Shown here in pieces: positions 1-8,819 of a stretch of DNA of 26,760 bases. The stretch spans positions 1 to 26,760 of the forward strand of contig LRSR01012851.1 of NCBI GenBank assembly GCA_001579985.1, read 5' to 3'. Each line of letters starts with the position of its first letter. Within the stretch, counting starts at the first letter, position 1. The translations under genes were made by a program, and so were the position numbers. The stretch comes from Hypsibius dujardini. Its lineage: Eukaryota > Tardigrada > Eutardigrada > Parachela > Hypsibiidae. The notes below the pieces were generated by a model. The model was not told the DNA's origin. It worked only from the letters and a program-made list of their open reading frames with translations, and made no database searches.

Positions 1-10
1 TTAAACATGT

Positions 11-43
<33 letters not shown>

Positions 44-190
44 AGCGTGTGTGAGCGTGTGTGAGCGTGTGTGTGTGTGTGAGCGTGTGTGAGCGTGTGT
101 GTGTGTGTGCGTGTGTGTGCTGTGTGTGTGTGTGTGTGTGTGTGTGAGCGTGTGTGAGCGTGTGTGAGCGTGTGTGAGCGTGTGTGTGCG
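1..190. repeat. (GT)n / GTGTGAGC compound microsatellite
   Basis: Almost pure GT dinucleotide run interrupted by regularly recurring GAGC units (GTGTGAGC-type octamer steps), filling the left edge of the window. It lies upstream of the first visible protease exon, so it is probably intronic. Confidence 0.9.
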
Positions 191-270
191 CCTCAGTTTT
201 AAACTGCGCGTGTGTATGTGTGGCACGGGGGCGGTGCTTAGGTGTCCCTTGAGGCCGGGAAAATACGGTA

Positions 271-632
271 GCTTTGTCATACGGACATTTGCACTGTTTT
301 TTGGCCCATGGCGCATGAGAAGTACACATCGAACCTGCCGGGAGCCAGTCCACTGCGCTCAAACAACGACCTAGCTCTCCTAACGCTGGACCATGACATA
401 GACTTCGCAAAAAGTCCGTGTGCGTGTCGGTTATGCCTACAAGACTTGGTATCTGACCTTAACTCCAAGTGCATTGCTCACGGCCTGGGCGATCAGGAGG
501 TTAACAAGTTTCCATTAACTAGTGAAGTTGCATCGTTTGTGCGGATTAATTTTCAGACGTAACAATAGACATATCAACAGCCAGACAGAAACAAACAATA
601 CAGACGATAAATAGATAAACAGAGAACAGAAA

Positions 633-679
<47 letters not shown>

Positions 680-1029
680 AACAGACTTTCGCATCAACAG
701 TTTTACTTGTTCTAGCTCTTCGATACGCTCGGCTAGACGTGAAAGACCAGAACACGGCGGAGTGTGCTGTCAGTGTCGGTCCAGCAAACAATCCGAACTT
801 ATTTGTCTGTGCCGGAAGGTTAAAGCTAGAAACTGAGACCTGCCAAGGGGACTCCGACGGACCTCTGGCATGCCTTAACGCCAAGGGAAGATTCTGCTCC
901 GCCGGTATAACATCATTTGGCTTTACCACATGTCCCAAGGAGCGGCCTGCCTACTTCACCAGGACACAAGCCTTTTTGGACTGGATTCGTGACCATGCAG
1001 ACCCATCCGATACGTTAAGCTTCCCGTAA
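271..1029 (+). CDS. S1 (trypsin-fold) serine protease, 3' part only
   Basis: Carboxyl-terminal half of a secreted-type S1 peptidase; the signal peptide and catalytic His exon lie left of the window. Two exons fit: about 271-521 (possible acceptor TAG at 268-270) and 716-1029 (acceptor TTCTAG), joined phase 1 through donor GTGAAG at 522. Exon one holds NDLALLTLDHDIDF, the block around the catalytic Asp, followed by a Cys pair and an HGLGD segment. Joining restores PLTTLRYARLDV, the usual strand leading into the NLFVCAG block. Exon two carries CQGDSDGP around the nucleophilic Ser, the TSFG segment and a terminal FLDWI helix. Odd points: the position equivalent to chymotrypsin 189 reads Glu, and the Gly after the catalytic Ser is Asp. 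The fold call is secure; activity and substrate specificity are uncertain. No canonical AATAAA was seen just downstream. Confidence 0.82.
632..676. repeat. (ACAG)n microsatellite
   Basis: About eleven tetranucleotide units inside the 194-bp intron (522-715) of the S1 protease gene, ending some 40 bases before the acceptor. Confidence 0.9.
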
Positions 1030-1519
1030 CAGCTGGCCCTGGCCATCGGATCGTATATGTATGCTAATATATCTGGTCATATCCAGCCATAACTTACCTT
1101 TAAAATACGTTACAGGAGCTACTCTCTCATTAATAACAGATTCCCGCTGCATAACATGTAAATCAGGTTTCGACATTTAGGTTGAAAATCGTCGGTTTGT
1201 GTACTCTCACACACATTATCAGACTGCAGACAATATCTCTATAAATGGCTCGGCAGTCGGCATTAACAATCAGGGTAAACAAGGGCGCATAAACAATCCC
1301 CCGGAACTGACCGATAAAATGAATGTTTGCCATTTTAAGGCGTGTCTGTGTTCATTTTCTGTGTTCACTTTTCTCACACGCTGTCTACTGTTTGTGATCC
1401 ATCCGCTGGTTAACGTGTTGGTTGGTAAGCCTTCCCATGAAAAAGATTTGCGAAAGAACGTTTTCCTTTGGAGTACAATTAAGTGTGATCCCGTTAGTTG
1501 AAGTAATAATTAACACGCC
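1030..1519. other. Intergenic region between protease and LRAT-domain gene
   Basis: About 490 bases between the protease stop codon and the next start. It should hold the protease 3' UTR and the promoter of the downstream gene. I see no canonical AATAAA, RNA gene or repeat; the open frame at 1199-1501 has no recognisable protein signal. Confidence 0.5.
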
Positions 1520-3986
1520 ATGAGTCTTGCGGAGCGTCTGCAACAGGATTTGGACATTTTCAGAGCAGGTACCATAAAGTACTCTAGTGTATTATATACT
1601 GTAGAGTCTCGATAATTTGGTGCCGATTTTAAGACCTACCCGTATATTATGCCTGCACACACTGTGCTACTCTGCAGTCATAATATACGGGGGTCATTAA
1701 AAACTGGCACCAAATGGTCGAGACTCTACAGTACTGTAGTGCCTGACCGGCCACTGCGGCGGTATTGCTGAATGTTGTTTTATGCCTTGAAATAAAAAAT
1801 TAACCGGCGCAACAACAGCAGGTTTTCGCATGAGAATGACATTTTCGGAAACATTTAGCGATTACGATTCGTCCGTGTCACCGGAACCCTGGCAGGCGCA
1901 CCTCATGCACAAGGATCCTGGCTCAAAAAGGGCGAGTATTGGGCGATTGGACGAGGTCGACGCCGCTGCCGAGCCCGAGGATGGTAAGTTAGGCGTCATC
2001 TACATATTACGTAATCAAAAAATGGCCTTTTTCGACTGCCCACCTACCCAGATAATCGAAATTATACTGGAGGGCGGGGCCTATTTTACTGGTGAGTAAT
2101 CAAGGGTCCAGACTACCCACCTACACTCCTTTGATTACGAAATATGTGGATGACGCCTTACGGAAATATCTGCATATACAGCTGTGACGGAGTTACTTCT
2201 TCGGCCCACACCCATTCCAGCGCGCCCACACCCATTCCAGCGCGCCCACGCCCATTCCAGTGCGCCCACTCATAGACTTGTCATGTGTGGGCGCATGGGT
2301 CTGGGTGTGAGCTGAAGAAATAATTCCACCACAGCTGTACTACCGATTTATCGATTTTATTGACACCAGTAAGAAAATGTATCTTGTCTCCCAGTTACAG
2401 CTTGTCTCAAAAATAGCAATAAATGACATATAGAATGTATAGAAATTAGAAATTGAAGTTGCACATTTTCGAAACCCTCGAAGATTTGGTTTTTAACAGC
2501 GGAATCGTATTGTTTTATTGTTTCCTAAACAATTAGCTCCGAAATAATAGCTGACAAAGGAAATACTATTAGAACGAAGGGCAAGGGGCTGTTTCGAGAA
2601 TAATGGTATGAGGCAAGGGCAGCAATTCGGGCCACCGGGATTCCAGGGGGCGCCATGGGCGTGCATTTAATTACTGCTATTGTGCATCACAAACCAAGGC
2701 AGACGAGACGACCCAGGAACTTAAGTCATCAAATTTAATGAGTAAAGAGAACATACAATTTATGCTGTATTATACAGTACAGTTTTTGCTGCAGTTTTCT
2801 TCACACGATCATTCACCGGCTTCGCACGCTTTTCCAATGATGTTATGATGAATATGTATATATGCCAAGTTTAGTTAAGTCGCGTTCCCAATTAGAATGA
2901 AGTCGGTGCAATGAGCTGGTAAACCGCATCTTCACACCTCAAAGGTGTGAACAACAACCGCAATCAGCTGATCCATCTGTTGCACGCAATGCAAGCAGAC
3001 CGGCACACACCTGCAATCTCAGTGCCAGTGGCGCCCCTGTAGTCTTCCGTCACCATTTTTCACAGCAACATTATGAAAGAAGTATTTTCAAATCGCTTCT
3101 ATTAATGAGTAACTCAAGGAACACTACTGTTTCTGGCTATATTGCATGGGTATAATTATTCTAGGTGTTTTGAAATTCTTAAAGTGGAATAACTTCGCGT
3201 GGTGTTCGTACAGCATCCCTTTGAAATCAGGTGGCCCGAATTGTTGCACGTTTTTGCAAGTGGCCATAATTGCTGCCCTTGCCCCATACAGGATGTCGTA
3301 GAATGCAACTATTCATTAGTTCTGTATGTGAGTTTTGCATTAATACTTCCAGAAACAATGACCTGTATTTTTCGTAGCAATTTGTAGCAACATTTAAAAT
3401 CCCGTTAAGCATAAAAAAGGTACACCAAATCGAAAGCAAATAAAGAAGCTTTACCGTACGCAGTTTGATGCTACCTTTACTGAAGGCCAAGTGTTTTACG
3501 CCTGACAGCCACACAAGAGCAACACAAAAAAGACGCACCACGAAGGTTGACGCTGCGGGAAGAGGAGGAAATTCCGTTCGAGCCTACAGACAAACTGATT
3601 GACGACCTTGCCCGGGACATTGGTCTGAGCCACGTGGCAGTGGAGATTCTCAAAAGCTACAATTTCATTTCATGGGAAGGCCTGGCCAAGTTGCTCCCAG
3701 GACGAGCAAACCTCATGGGTCTCCCATCCGACGACCTCGAGCGCTTGAAGAAACTTCTCTATCTGGAGTATCCTCCAGTCTGGTTTATACAAGACGATGG
3801 AAAACGCCAATCGGAATGGATGACATTTATGGATTGGCCATCTCATGCGTGCATGTTGCGAACTGGTGATCTGATTGAATTCCAACGAGACAAGGGCGAC
3901 TATCAGCACTGGGGTCTGTACCTGGCCAATCATCTCGTTGCCCACGTTACTTCCAATAAGGTAGGTGAATGTCTGCTTCCCTTCCA

Positions 3987-4035
<49 letters not shown>

Positions 4036-4794
4036 CCTGTCTGTCTGCTTGCCTGAAGGATCGCCGGCCCAAAATCAGTACGGTTCTCTGTAGGTTGGGT
4101 TTTGGGGTTCAGTCAGGGGGTTTAGCCGTCCGCTCGAAGCGGCCCTGTCTGCGAGCCCAGCTGAGCAGTACCGACAGGCCCGATGGGACGATCTCGTCAT
4201 CAACGCCTCGGCGCCGGCATCACGCTTCCGGTTGGTGCTGCGAATCGACCACATTGTCAGCATTGCACATGGCGGCCGGTTCCGCGTCAACAACGCCGTT
4301 CATCAAGGTCTCTTGTCGGACACCCAGGTTCCACGTACTCCCCGGGCCATTTTCTTGCTAATCCAGCAGGAACTAGATAAACCGGTGCGCTATCGAATGA
4401 TTCGCAACAACTGCGAGCACAACGTGACGAAATGGAAGTACCGCGAAACCCAGACCGACAAGGAATGGGACGGAGTGAGCGAACAGGTACGTGTGTGTTA
4501 GGCGTGTTAGGCTTAATGGAAGGCAGCACGAAACCACATGCAAGCTAAAAGAGTTAAAGTTAAACTGTGCTAAACAAGCTAAAGGAGGTAAAGGTTAAAG
4601 TTAAACTAAAGGTAAACTGTGCTTTCCCCGTTGTCTGACAGGTAAACGGTTATTGGTCGAAAATCAAGCTGAAATTGGCCAAGAACCTTGGACTAATTCC
4701 GGAAGATTTATACAACCTGATAATGACAAAATCAGCAACAGCGTCCATTGCACCGGTCCGGGGGCGATTACCGGAAGGGTCCAGCTCGCATTAG
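1520..4794 (+). CDS. LRAT/PLAAT-type thiol acyltransferase/phospholipase-like protein with N-terminal SAM-like domain
   Basis: Proposed exons: 1520-1568, 1822-1983, 3533-3960, 4169-4486 and 4642-4794, phases 1,1,0,0, giving about 369 aa. Residues about 86-150 form a helical SAM-like segment (IDDLARDIGLSHVAVEIL). From about residue 180 an LRAT domain follows: GDLIEF, then DYQHWGLY with His196, a second His in VAHVTS (His208), the FRVNN strand, and NNCEHNV with the presumed nucleophile Cys295. This His-His-Cys order is that of PLAAT/H-rev107 and LRAT enzymes, which move acyl chains between lipids. Family members usually read NCEHFV; here Asn replaces Phe. The SAM-like front is unlike the short vertebrate PLAAT proteins. 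Exons 3-5 are firm. Exons 1-2 are inferred from phase fit across a 1.5-kb repeat-bearing intron; the exon 3 acceptor has a weak pyrimidine tract, and 4178 is an alternative start of exon 4. An AATAAA at 5101 may end this transcript. Confidence 0.75.
1599..1731. mobile_element. MITE-like foldback, TA-flanked (Tc1/mariner-pogo type)
   Basis: A 133-bp element with near-perfect terminal inverted repeats of about 26 bp beginning CTGTAGAGTCTCG and ending CGAGACTCTACAG, flanked on both sides by TA. A second pair of arms, CCCGTATATTATG (1639-1651) and its complement (1679-1691), makes most of the element self-complementary. It lies in intron 1 of the LRAT-domain gene and encodes nothing. The TA duplication and terminal sequence suggest a pogo/Tc1-like family; that assignment is inference. 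Confidence 0.85.
1992..2157. mobile_element. MITE, TTA-flanked (PIF/Harbinger Tourist-like)
   Basis: Terminal inverted repeats of about 28 bp start GGCGTCATCTACATATT and end in the near-complement, with TTA on both sides (1989-1991, 2158-2160). A 3-bp TWA target duplication is typical of PIF/Harbinger elements. It sits a few bases into intron 2 of the LRAT-domain gene. Its right half is closely matched by a second copy at 8522-8612. Confidence 0.85.
2179..2337. mobile_element. MITE-like foldback, TA-flanked, with internal 20-bp tandem repeats
   Basis: Element of 159 bp bounded by CAGCTGTG and CACAGCTG inside TA dinucleotides (2177-2178, 2338-2339). The arms stay similar for about 40 bp with scattered mismatches, including TTCTTC facing GAAGAA. 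The left part contains about three copies of a 20-bp unit around CCCACACCCATTCCAGCGC (2209-2270). It begins 21 bp after the end of the preceding MITE. Confidence 0.8.
2340..3532. other. Remainder of LRAT-domain gene intron 2
   Basis: AT-rich, non-coding sequence with no convincing exon on either strand. The only local structure noticed is a small palindrome TTCACACCT/AAGGTGTGAA near 2930-2951. Open frames at 3199-3387 (+) and 3227-3541 (-) show no family motif. Confidence 0.45.
3987..4052. repeat. (CTGT)n microsatellite
   Basis: Roughly sixteen CTGT units in LRAT-gene intron 3 (3961-4168), starting about 25 bases after the splice donor. The repeat is stop-free, so readthrough from exon 3 would add Leu-Ser-Val-Cys repeats before a downstream stop. 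Confidence 0.9.
4540..4625. repeat. Short degenerate tandem repeat (GCTAAA / TTAAAGTTAAACTG)
   Basis: Imperfect direct repeats of TTAAAGTTAAACT, GCTAAA and GGTAAA steps occupy most of the 155-bp intron 4 of the LRAT-domain gene. Confidence 0.6.
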
Positions 4795-5374
4795 CATGCT
4801 TGTGTTAGCTTTAAGCTTCACTTCGTTCTGGTTCTATCTCTGAACACCGGCTCCTGCCAAAAATGATGAGGTTCTTGAAAAGTCCTGCTTACTTGATCAA
4901 TTATATGTTGTTCGTTTCAGTGCTTGTTCCAACCATTATTGTTTCGGTTCTATTATTAAACAGAAAAAAAAAGTATTATTGTATTAAATTCCTAATGGAA
5001 AAACCTGAAATTTTGGTTCAAAGACTTTTGACAGGAGGACTTTCAAGTTCACCGGCTCTCGAGGTGGCCAAAACTAGAGAGAGTCATAAAACACAGACTG
5101 AATAAACGGGAAACCGCCGTCAGGTAGCGCTTGGGTGCAGGTTATACACTCGGTCACTCCTGCATTTAACACCCACACGTTCCGCCGTTTAGCGCGTGTA
5201 CATTTAGTCATCACATCAATCAATCAAACGACGACTCGGTCAGTTAAATCAAACGCAACCATAACAATCAACCAATCAAAAGACAAACCGTCATTAAGTG
5301 TAAAACAAAATACTGAGTATCATTTTTCCATTCCCCGCTTCTCGTTTGACCTGCATTCTTCATTGCTGTCCGTC
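4795..5374. other. 3' UTR of LRAT-domain gene and intergenic region
   Basis: An open frame at 4863-5105 contains a hydrophobic stretch (LFVSVLVPTIIVSVLLL) but its codon use and position just after the LRAT stop favour 3' UTR. The end of that frame overlaps the AATAAA at 5101-5106, the best polyadenylation signal in the area. The remaining 270 bases, with CAATCAATCAA motifs, presumably hold the promoter of the next gene. Confidence 0.5.
5101..5106 (+). terminator. Candidate polyadenylation signal AATAAA
   Basis: Canonical AATAAA hexamer 307 bases after the LRAT-domain gene stop codon and 270 bases before the next start codon, so it would end the LRAT-domain transcript. Confidence 0.5.
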
Positions 5375-7311
5375 ATGGAGGCCGGAATGTCATTGGAGCG
5401 GCTTGTCAGCTTGGAAAAGTCCATCGAAAAGTCCGCCACGGAAATGGACGCACTCATCCAGCAGCTGAATAAATTATGCCCCAATTTTCGATTGGAATCT
5501 CCCCTTGCGGCAGGGACTTCCTCGACGCCCAGCCCCTCACACCCATCTCGCCCCGAAAACTCTACCCGTAATTTATTTTGGCACGTCTTTCCCAGAGATC
5601 ACGTAGATGTGAATATTGAGACACCGTGTTTTCTTCCTTCAGAGCATGAAGCGGCGGAGGACAACCGAACGCTCGAGCAGCTGGGCGACGACATAACGCA
5701 GCGGGACGAGTTCCTGCAGCAGTATCTGGCGTACGATGATCTGTCGCAGAGCATTCTTGATGATGCGAGTCTGTCGTTTGAGGAGAAAGTGCGGCGGCTG
5801 GACGCGCTGAGGAACCCATTTTTGCCAGCGAGGTTTGTGTCTCCGGTGGTCGCTTGATTGATCGATTGCCGGTTTTGCTGCATTTTGGTTGATTGATTTC
5901 GACTGTCGTTGATTATTGATTGATCCAGTGGCTGCTTGATTGATCGATTGCCGGTTTTGCTGCAAATTGATTGATTGATTTCGACTGTCATTGATTGTTG
6001 ATTGGCTGATTGACGATATTAAAATATGGATATTATGGATATTATAGCGCTAACCGAGTTGAGCCAGGTACCTCATTTGATGCGCACGGACGAGGTAAAT
6101 GGCTCATCTCGATAAGCGCTATAATATGGCCACGTCTGTATTTTGTATTTTCTCACTGGGTCGGCTTGTAGATTGGTCGGTTGATTGTTAACTTGACGGA
6201 TCGTTCCGTAATCTGCCTTGAAATTGAAGCAACCGCGAAAGTGACGAGATCCCTGAGTACGGAGAGGAGGGGAGAAGATTAATAGTTTAGTGAGTCTTTA
6301 CTTGCAGGAAAATGAGCCTCAAACAATTACCATTAGTTACATAAGTGCTTGTAAATGTATATGCACTTTCTGAAATTTGCCTCGTTGATTTCGGTAGCAG
6401 TATAGCGAACTTTACTGAAGACGTCTGTATAAAGGATATTACATATTCCGTGTATCAAACGGAATTGCATCTTATTTATGATAAAAATTAAAATGCAATT
6501 TAATTAGCCAGAATTAATTAAAAAATTAAGTTTTATGGTAAGAAGTAGAATTATTCAGACAAAATTATTTAACATGAATACAAGACACGTCAATGATTTT
6601 TAAAGGGGAACTTACGAGTACTTCACATTGTGATTGACTCTAACGTAGGCTTGGTTCTTTTGCAGCTTGGCGCCAGACCCCGAATCCGCCATCATGCAGA
6701 ACCGCATCACCTCCTTAGTCGCACTCGCTTCGCAACGTCAAATGCTCCCGAAAGGTCTCCGCGAAGCTCTCCCTTCATCATCACCACCGTCGCCATCCCC
6801 GAGCCTGGCCCACTCGACCAGCACCACCAACAGCGCCCGAAATAGTCCTTCCACGTCCCAACCAACCCGTCAACGACTGCTCCCTTCACTCTCGTCCTCA
6901 TCCACCTCCACGGCCAAGTCATCCCACGGGCAGCATCACAAACTCTCCGGGACGTCTCTAACGCGTCCCTCCACCAGCGGCCTCGTGGTCCACCGACCGT
7001 CGGTCCTCCCGGCCGGAATGGTCGCGGCACGGCGACCTGTCGTCATCCACCGGCCGCGGAAGAAGCTGACGGGCGCCGGCAGTGAGACGACGGCCACCCC
7101 GTCGCCGGGGAGTGTGACGACGACGCTGTCCGCCCCGGCGACTCCGGCCAGCTTGTTTGCCTCCGAGCTGGACGACACTGACCTCTTTGACGGGATCGGC
7201 GACCCCGATCTCATCCTGACGGATGAGCTCAATGAGGATCTGGAGGAGCTGCTGCGCGACTGCATCCCCAACTACACCAAGGTGGCCAGCGATGTCATGG
7301 AAGGACATTGA
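5375..7311 (+). CDS. Unrecognised three-exon gene: coiled-coil N-terminus, Ser/Pro-rich middle, acidic C-terminus
   Basis: Exons 5375-5567, 5643-5832 and 6666-7311 join in phase (1, then 2) to give about 342 aa. The start is chosen for its good context (GTCATGG); the frame is open further upstream, so an N-terminal extension cannot be excluded. Visible parts: an N-terminal heptad-like helix (residues about 5-35), a short Ser/Pro linker, a second charged helical block (LEQLGDDITQRDEFLQQYL, about 72-120), a long low-complexity Ser/Thr/Pro and Arg-rich region (about 150-275), and an acidic tail with LFDGIGDPDL and LEELLRDCIPNY. Intron 1 is 75 bp, a multiple of three and stop-free, so its retention would insert 25 residues without a frameshift. 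I do not recognise the family; the layout resembles an adaptor or nuclear scaffold, but no function is claimed. Confidence 0.65.
5853..6012. repeat. 82-bp tandem duplication rich in TGATTGAT
   Basis: Two copies of a unit of about 82 bp start at 5853 and 5935 with CTTGATTGATCGATTGCCGG and continue through a TTGATTGATTTCGACTGTC block. It is placed in intron 2 (5833-6665) of the unrecognised gene, directly after the donor. Confidence 0.85.
6039..6127. mobile_element. Short foldback (MITE-like hairpin)
   Basis: An 89-bp segment with arms ATATTATAGCGCT and AGCGCTATAATAT. Complementarity continues inward with mismatches (GAGTTGAGCCA against TGGCTCATCTC, and TACCTC against GAGGTA), leaving a loop of about 15-20 bases. 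It lies in the same intron. No clear target duplication beyond A/T-rich flanks, so mobility is inferred from shape only. Confidence 0.65.
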
Positions 7312-7851
7312 GACTGAATAGTGGGAATCGTCGAGAAATGAGGTGCTTGGCAGCTGACTCTGCGCTCTAGTCTTAGTGGTGGTTTTCTACGTCTAGAGTT
7401 TCTTTTACGGAAATAGTTGGTGGATATGCTTTCGAGTAAGCGGAGTGATTTCCAAGAGAGGGAACCAAGGGGAGCAAGGGGAACAGAGGAAACCAAGGGG
7501 AACCAAGGGAACTTCCGTTTGGGATGGTCCATTTTGATTTGCCGTTAGAATGCTGTCAGTTATCGGTTTTTTGGCTTTACGGTCCCGTTTGTTTGTGCTT
7601 GCTGCAGCATGCAACAATGCATTGTACAAATGTTTTGGCGTTTGAAATGTAAAAAAACGAGGTGTGAGACAAGCCAAATATTCACCCACTTTGGAACGAT
7701 CGCTTGAGGACTCCCTGGCTAGCCACCCATGTTGAGCCAGTTAGAAAGTCCAGTACTGTTGGATTCTATCTGCAAAATGAACTCGTCTGGACACGACCCT
7801 ATCCCAAATTCAATTTCTAATCGACCGGCATCAAAACTTGGAAAACAACCA
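7312..7851. other. 3' UTR of the unrecognised gene and convergent intergenic DNA
   Basis: No gene seen. A purine-rich degenerate tandem array of GGGGAACCAA-like units occupies about 7455-7512. No canonical AATAAA is visible within this region. Confidence 0.5.
7455..7512. repeat. Degenerate GGGGAACCAA tandem repeat
   Basis: Five or so imperfect copies of a decamer of the type GGGAACCAAG in the presumed 3' UTR. Confidence 0.7.
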
Positions 7852-8819
7852 CTACAGTAGACCACAGTGCGTGGTATTTCTCCGTTCACGCCGAACGCTC
7901 CGACAGTTTCTTCTCCTGGGCCGCCGCAAATTCCGGCAGCTCTCCTCGGTTTCGCAGGATCTCAAAGTCAAACTCGCAACTTCCCGAGACCGGGCCCGAT
8001 TTTTGCGGAGATTGCCGATGTAGTTGGCGATCGTCTTGATGTCTTCCGTCTGCTCGAACAGGAAGGTCTCCTCAATGAAGGTCGTCATCTACAAAACACC
8101 AATTTCAACCCTGTGCTATTCCATTTCCCATTTGGATTTTATTCACATCATCTAAATTATTCATCCAATTAAGTGGGCGGAGCGACTGGTCAATATCGCG
8201 CGAAACAGGAAGGACATATTTGCTATTTGAAGAACAGTACATAGCTCCGCCCACCAACAATATAAAACATTTCTGACGGCTTTCTACTTTTCCGAAGGGA
8301 ATTTACATTAAGTAAGCGTCAAGTGAACTTAGACGAACAGAGAAATACCGAGTCAAATGGACTAAAATTGTGTTCAGGAATTTGCTTACGTCAATCAAGC
8401 AATCAATGCATACGATGAGCTGTAGGGTCACATGGCCATTCTCGTGGCTGGGTAATGTGTCGTTCACCACTCCGTCGTGGCGCAGTGTTAACACTATTCT
8501 ATCTCAATTTCAATTTCAATTCTGGAGGGCGGGGCCTATTTCACTGGTGAGTAATCAAGGGTCCAGACCACCCACCTTCCCTCCTTTGATTACGTAATAT
8601 GTCAATGGCGCCTAAGTGTGTTCCAGCAATGCCGATGAGGAAACTGCGCAGCGACGGCCGGAGGGTGTGGGAAAAGACCCATTATGCGACGAGAATGGAG
8701 ATGCCGAAAATTCGAATCTCATTAGCTTCATCGTGGTATTGTCTCCCAAAAGGCAGATGAAAACCCTTACGTTCATTTTATAGTAATCCATGAGAATATC
8801 TTTGAACACATCTGTGTCC
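7852..8819 (-). CDS. Unrecognised minus-strand gene fragment or decayed gene
   Basis: Three exon-like blocks read on the minus strand: 8819-8771 (DTDVFKDILMDYYKMN, donor GTAAGG), about 8497-8390 (VVNDTLPSHENGHVTLQL, donor GTAAGC) and 8088 downwards (EETFLFEQTEDIKTIANYIG, preceded by a good TTTTGTAG acceptor). The last two join phase 0. Third-position GC is high in the last block, as in the real genes here. Problems: the first and second blocks do not join in phase with any acceptor I can find, and the last block changes character at about 8000, where a different frame (FDFEILRNRGELPEF) looks more protein-like and stops near 7900. That pattern suggests either a missed exon boundary or a frameshifted relic. 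No family recognised. The intron between blocks one and two holds the partial MITE at 8522-8612. Confidence 0.35.
8173..8254. mobile_element. Foldback with GTGGGCGGAGC ends
   Basis: An 82-bp segment bounded by perfect 11-bp inverted repeats GTGGGCGGAGC (8173-8183) and GCTCCGCCCAC (8244-8254). A related foldback with GGGGCGGAGC ends occurs at 9956-10035, so this looks like one small non-autonomous family. No clear target duplication. Confidence 0.65.
8522..8612. mobile_element. Partial second copy of the TTA-flanked MITE
   Basis: About 90 bp matching 2067-2157 closely: both contain GGAGGGCGGGGCCTATTT, TGGTGAGTAATCAAGGGTCC and TTTGATTACG in order and end in a GCC terminus followed by TTA or TAA. 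The left terminal repeat is missing; its place is taken by (TTTCAA)n sequence. Confidence 0.85.

Noticed and set aside
515-938. Minus-strand open frames with CLSVCLSV repeats (and the many similar ones across the window)
   Set aside because: They are translations of ACAG/CTGT microsatellites, which lack stops in every frame; they lie inside introns of well-supported genes on the other or same strand.
1199-1501. 100-codon plus-strand open frame between protease and LRAT-domain gene
   Set aside because: No family motif, poor start context, no splice-linked partner and composition typical of non-coding DNA.
4863-5105. 80-codon frame with a hydrophobic segment, a possible membrane peptide
   Set aside because: Lies directly after the LRAT-domain gene stop with the polyadenylation signal overlapping its end; better explained as 3' UTR.
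6707-7308. Long minus-strand Arg-rich frames opposite the third exon of the unrecognised gene
   Set aside because: Shadows of the Ser/Pro-rich plus-strand exon, whose frame continues in phase through two upstream exons.
7867-8172. Plus-strand 101-codon frame
   Set aside because: Antisense to the exon-like minus-strand block, which has a matching acceptor and better codon use; no plus-strand splice partner.
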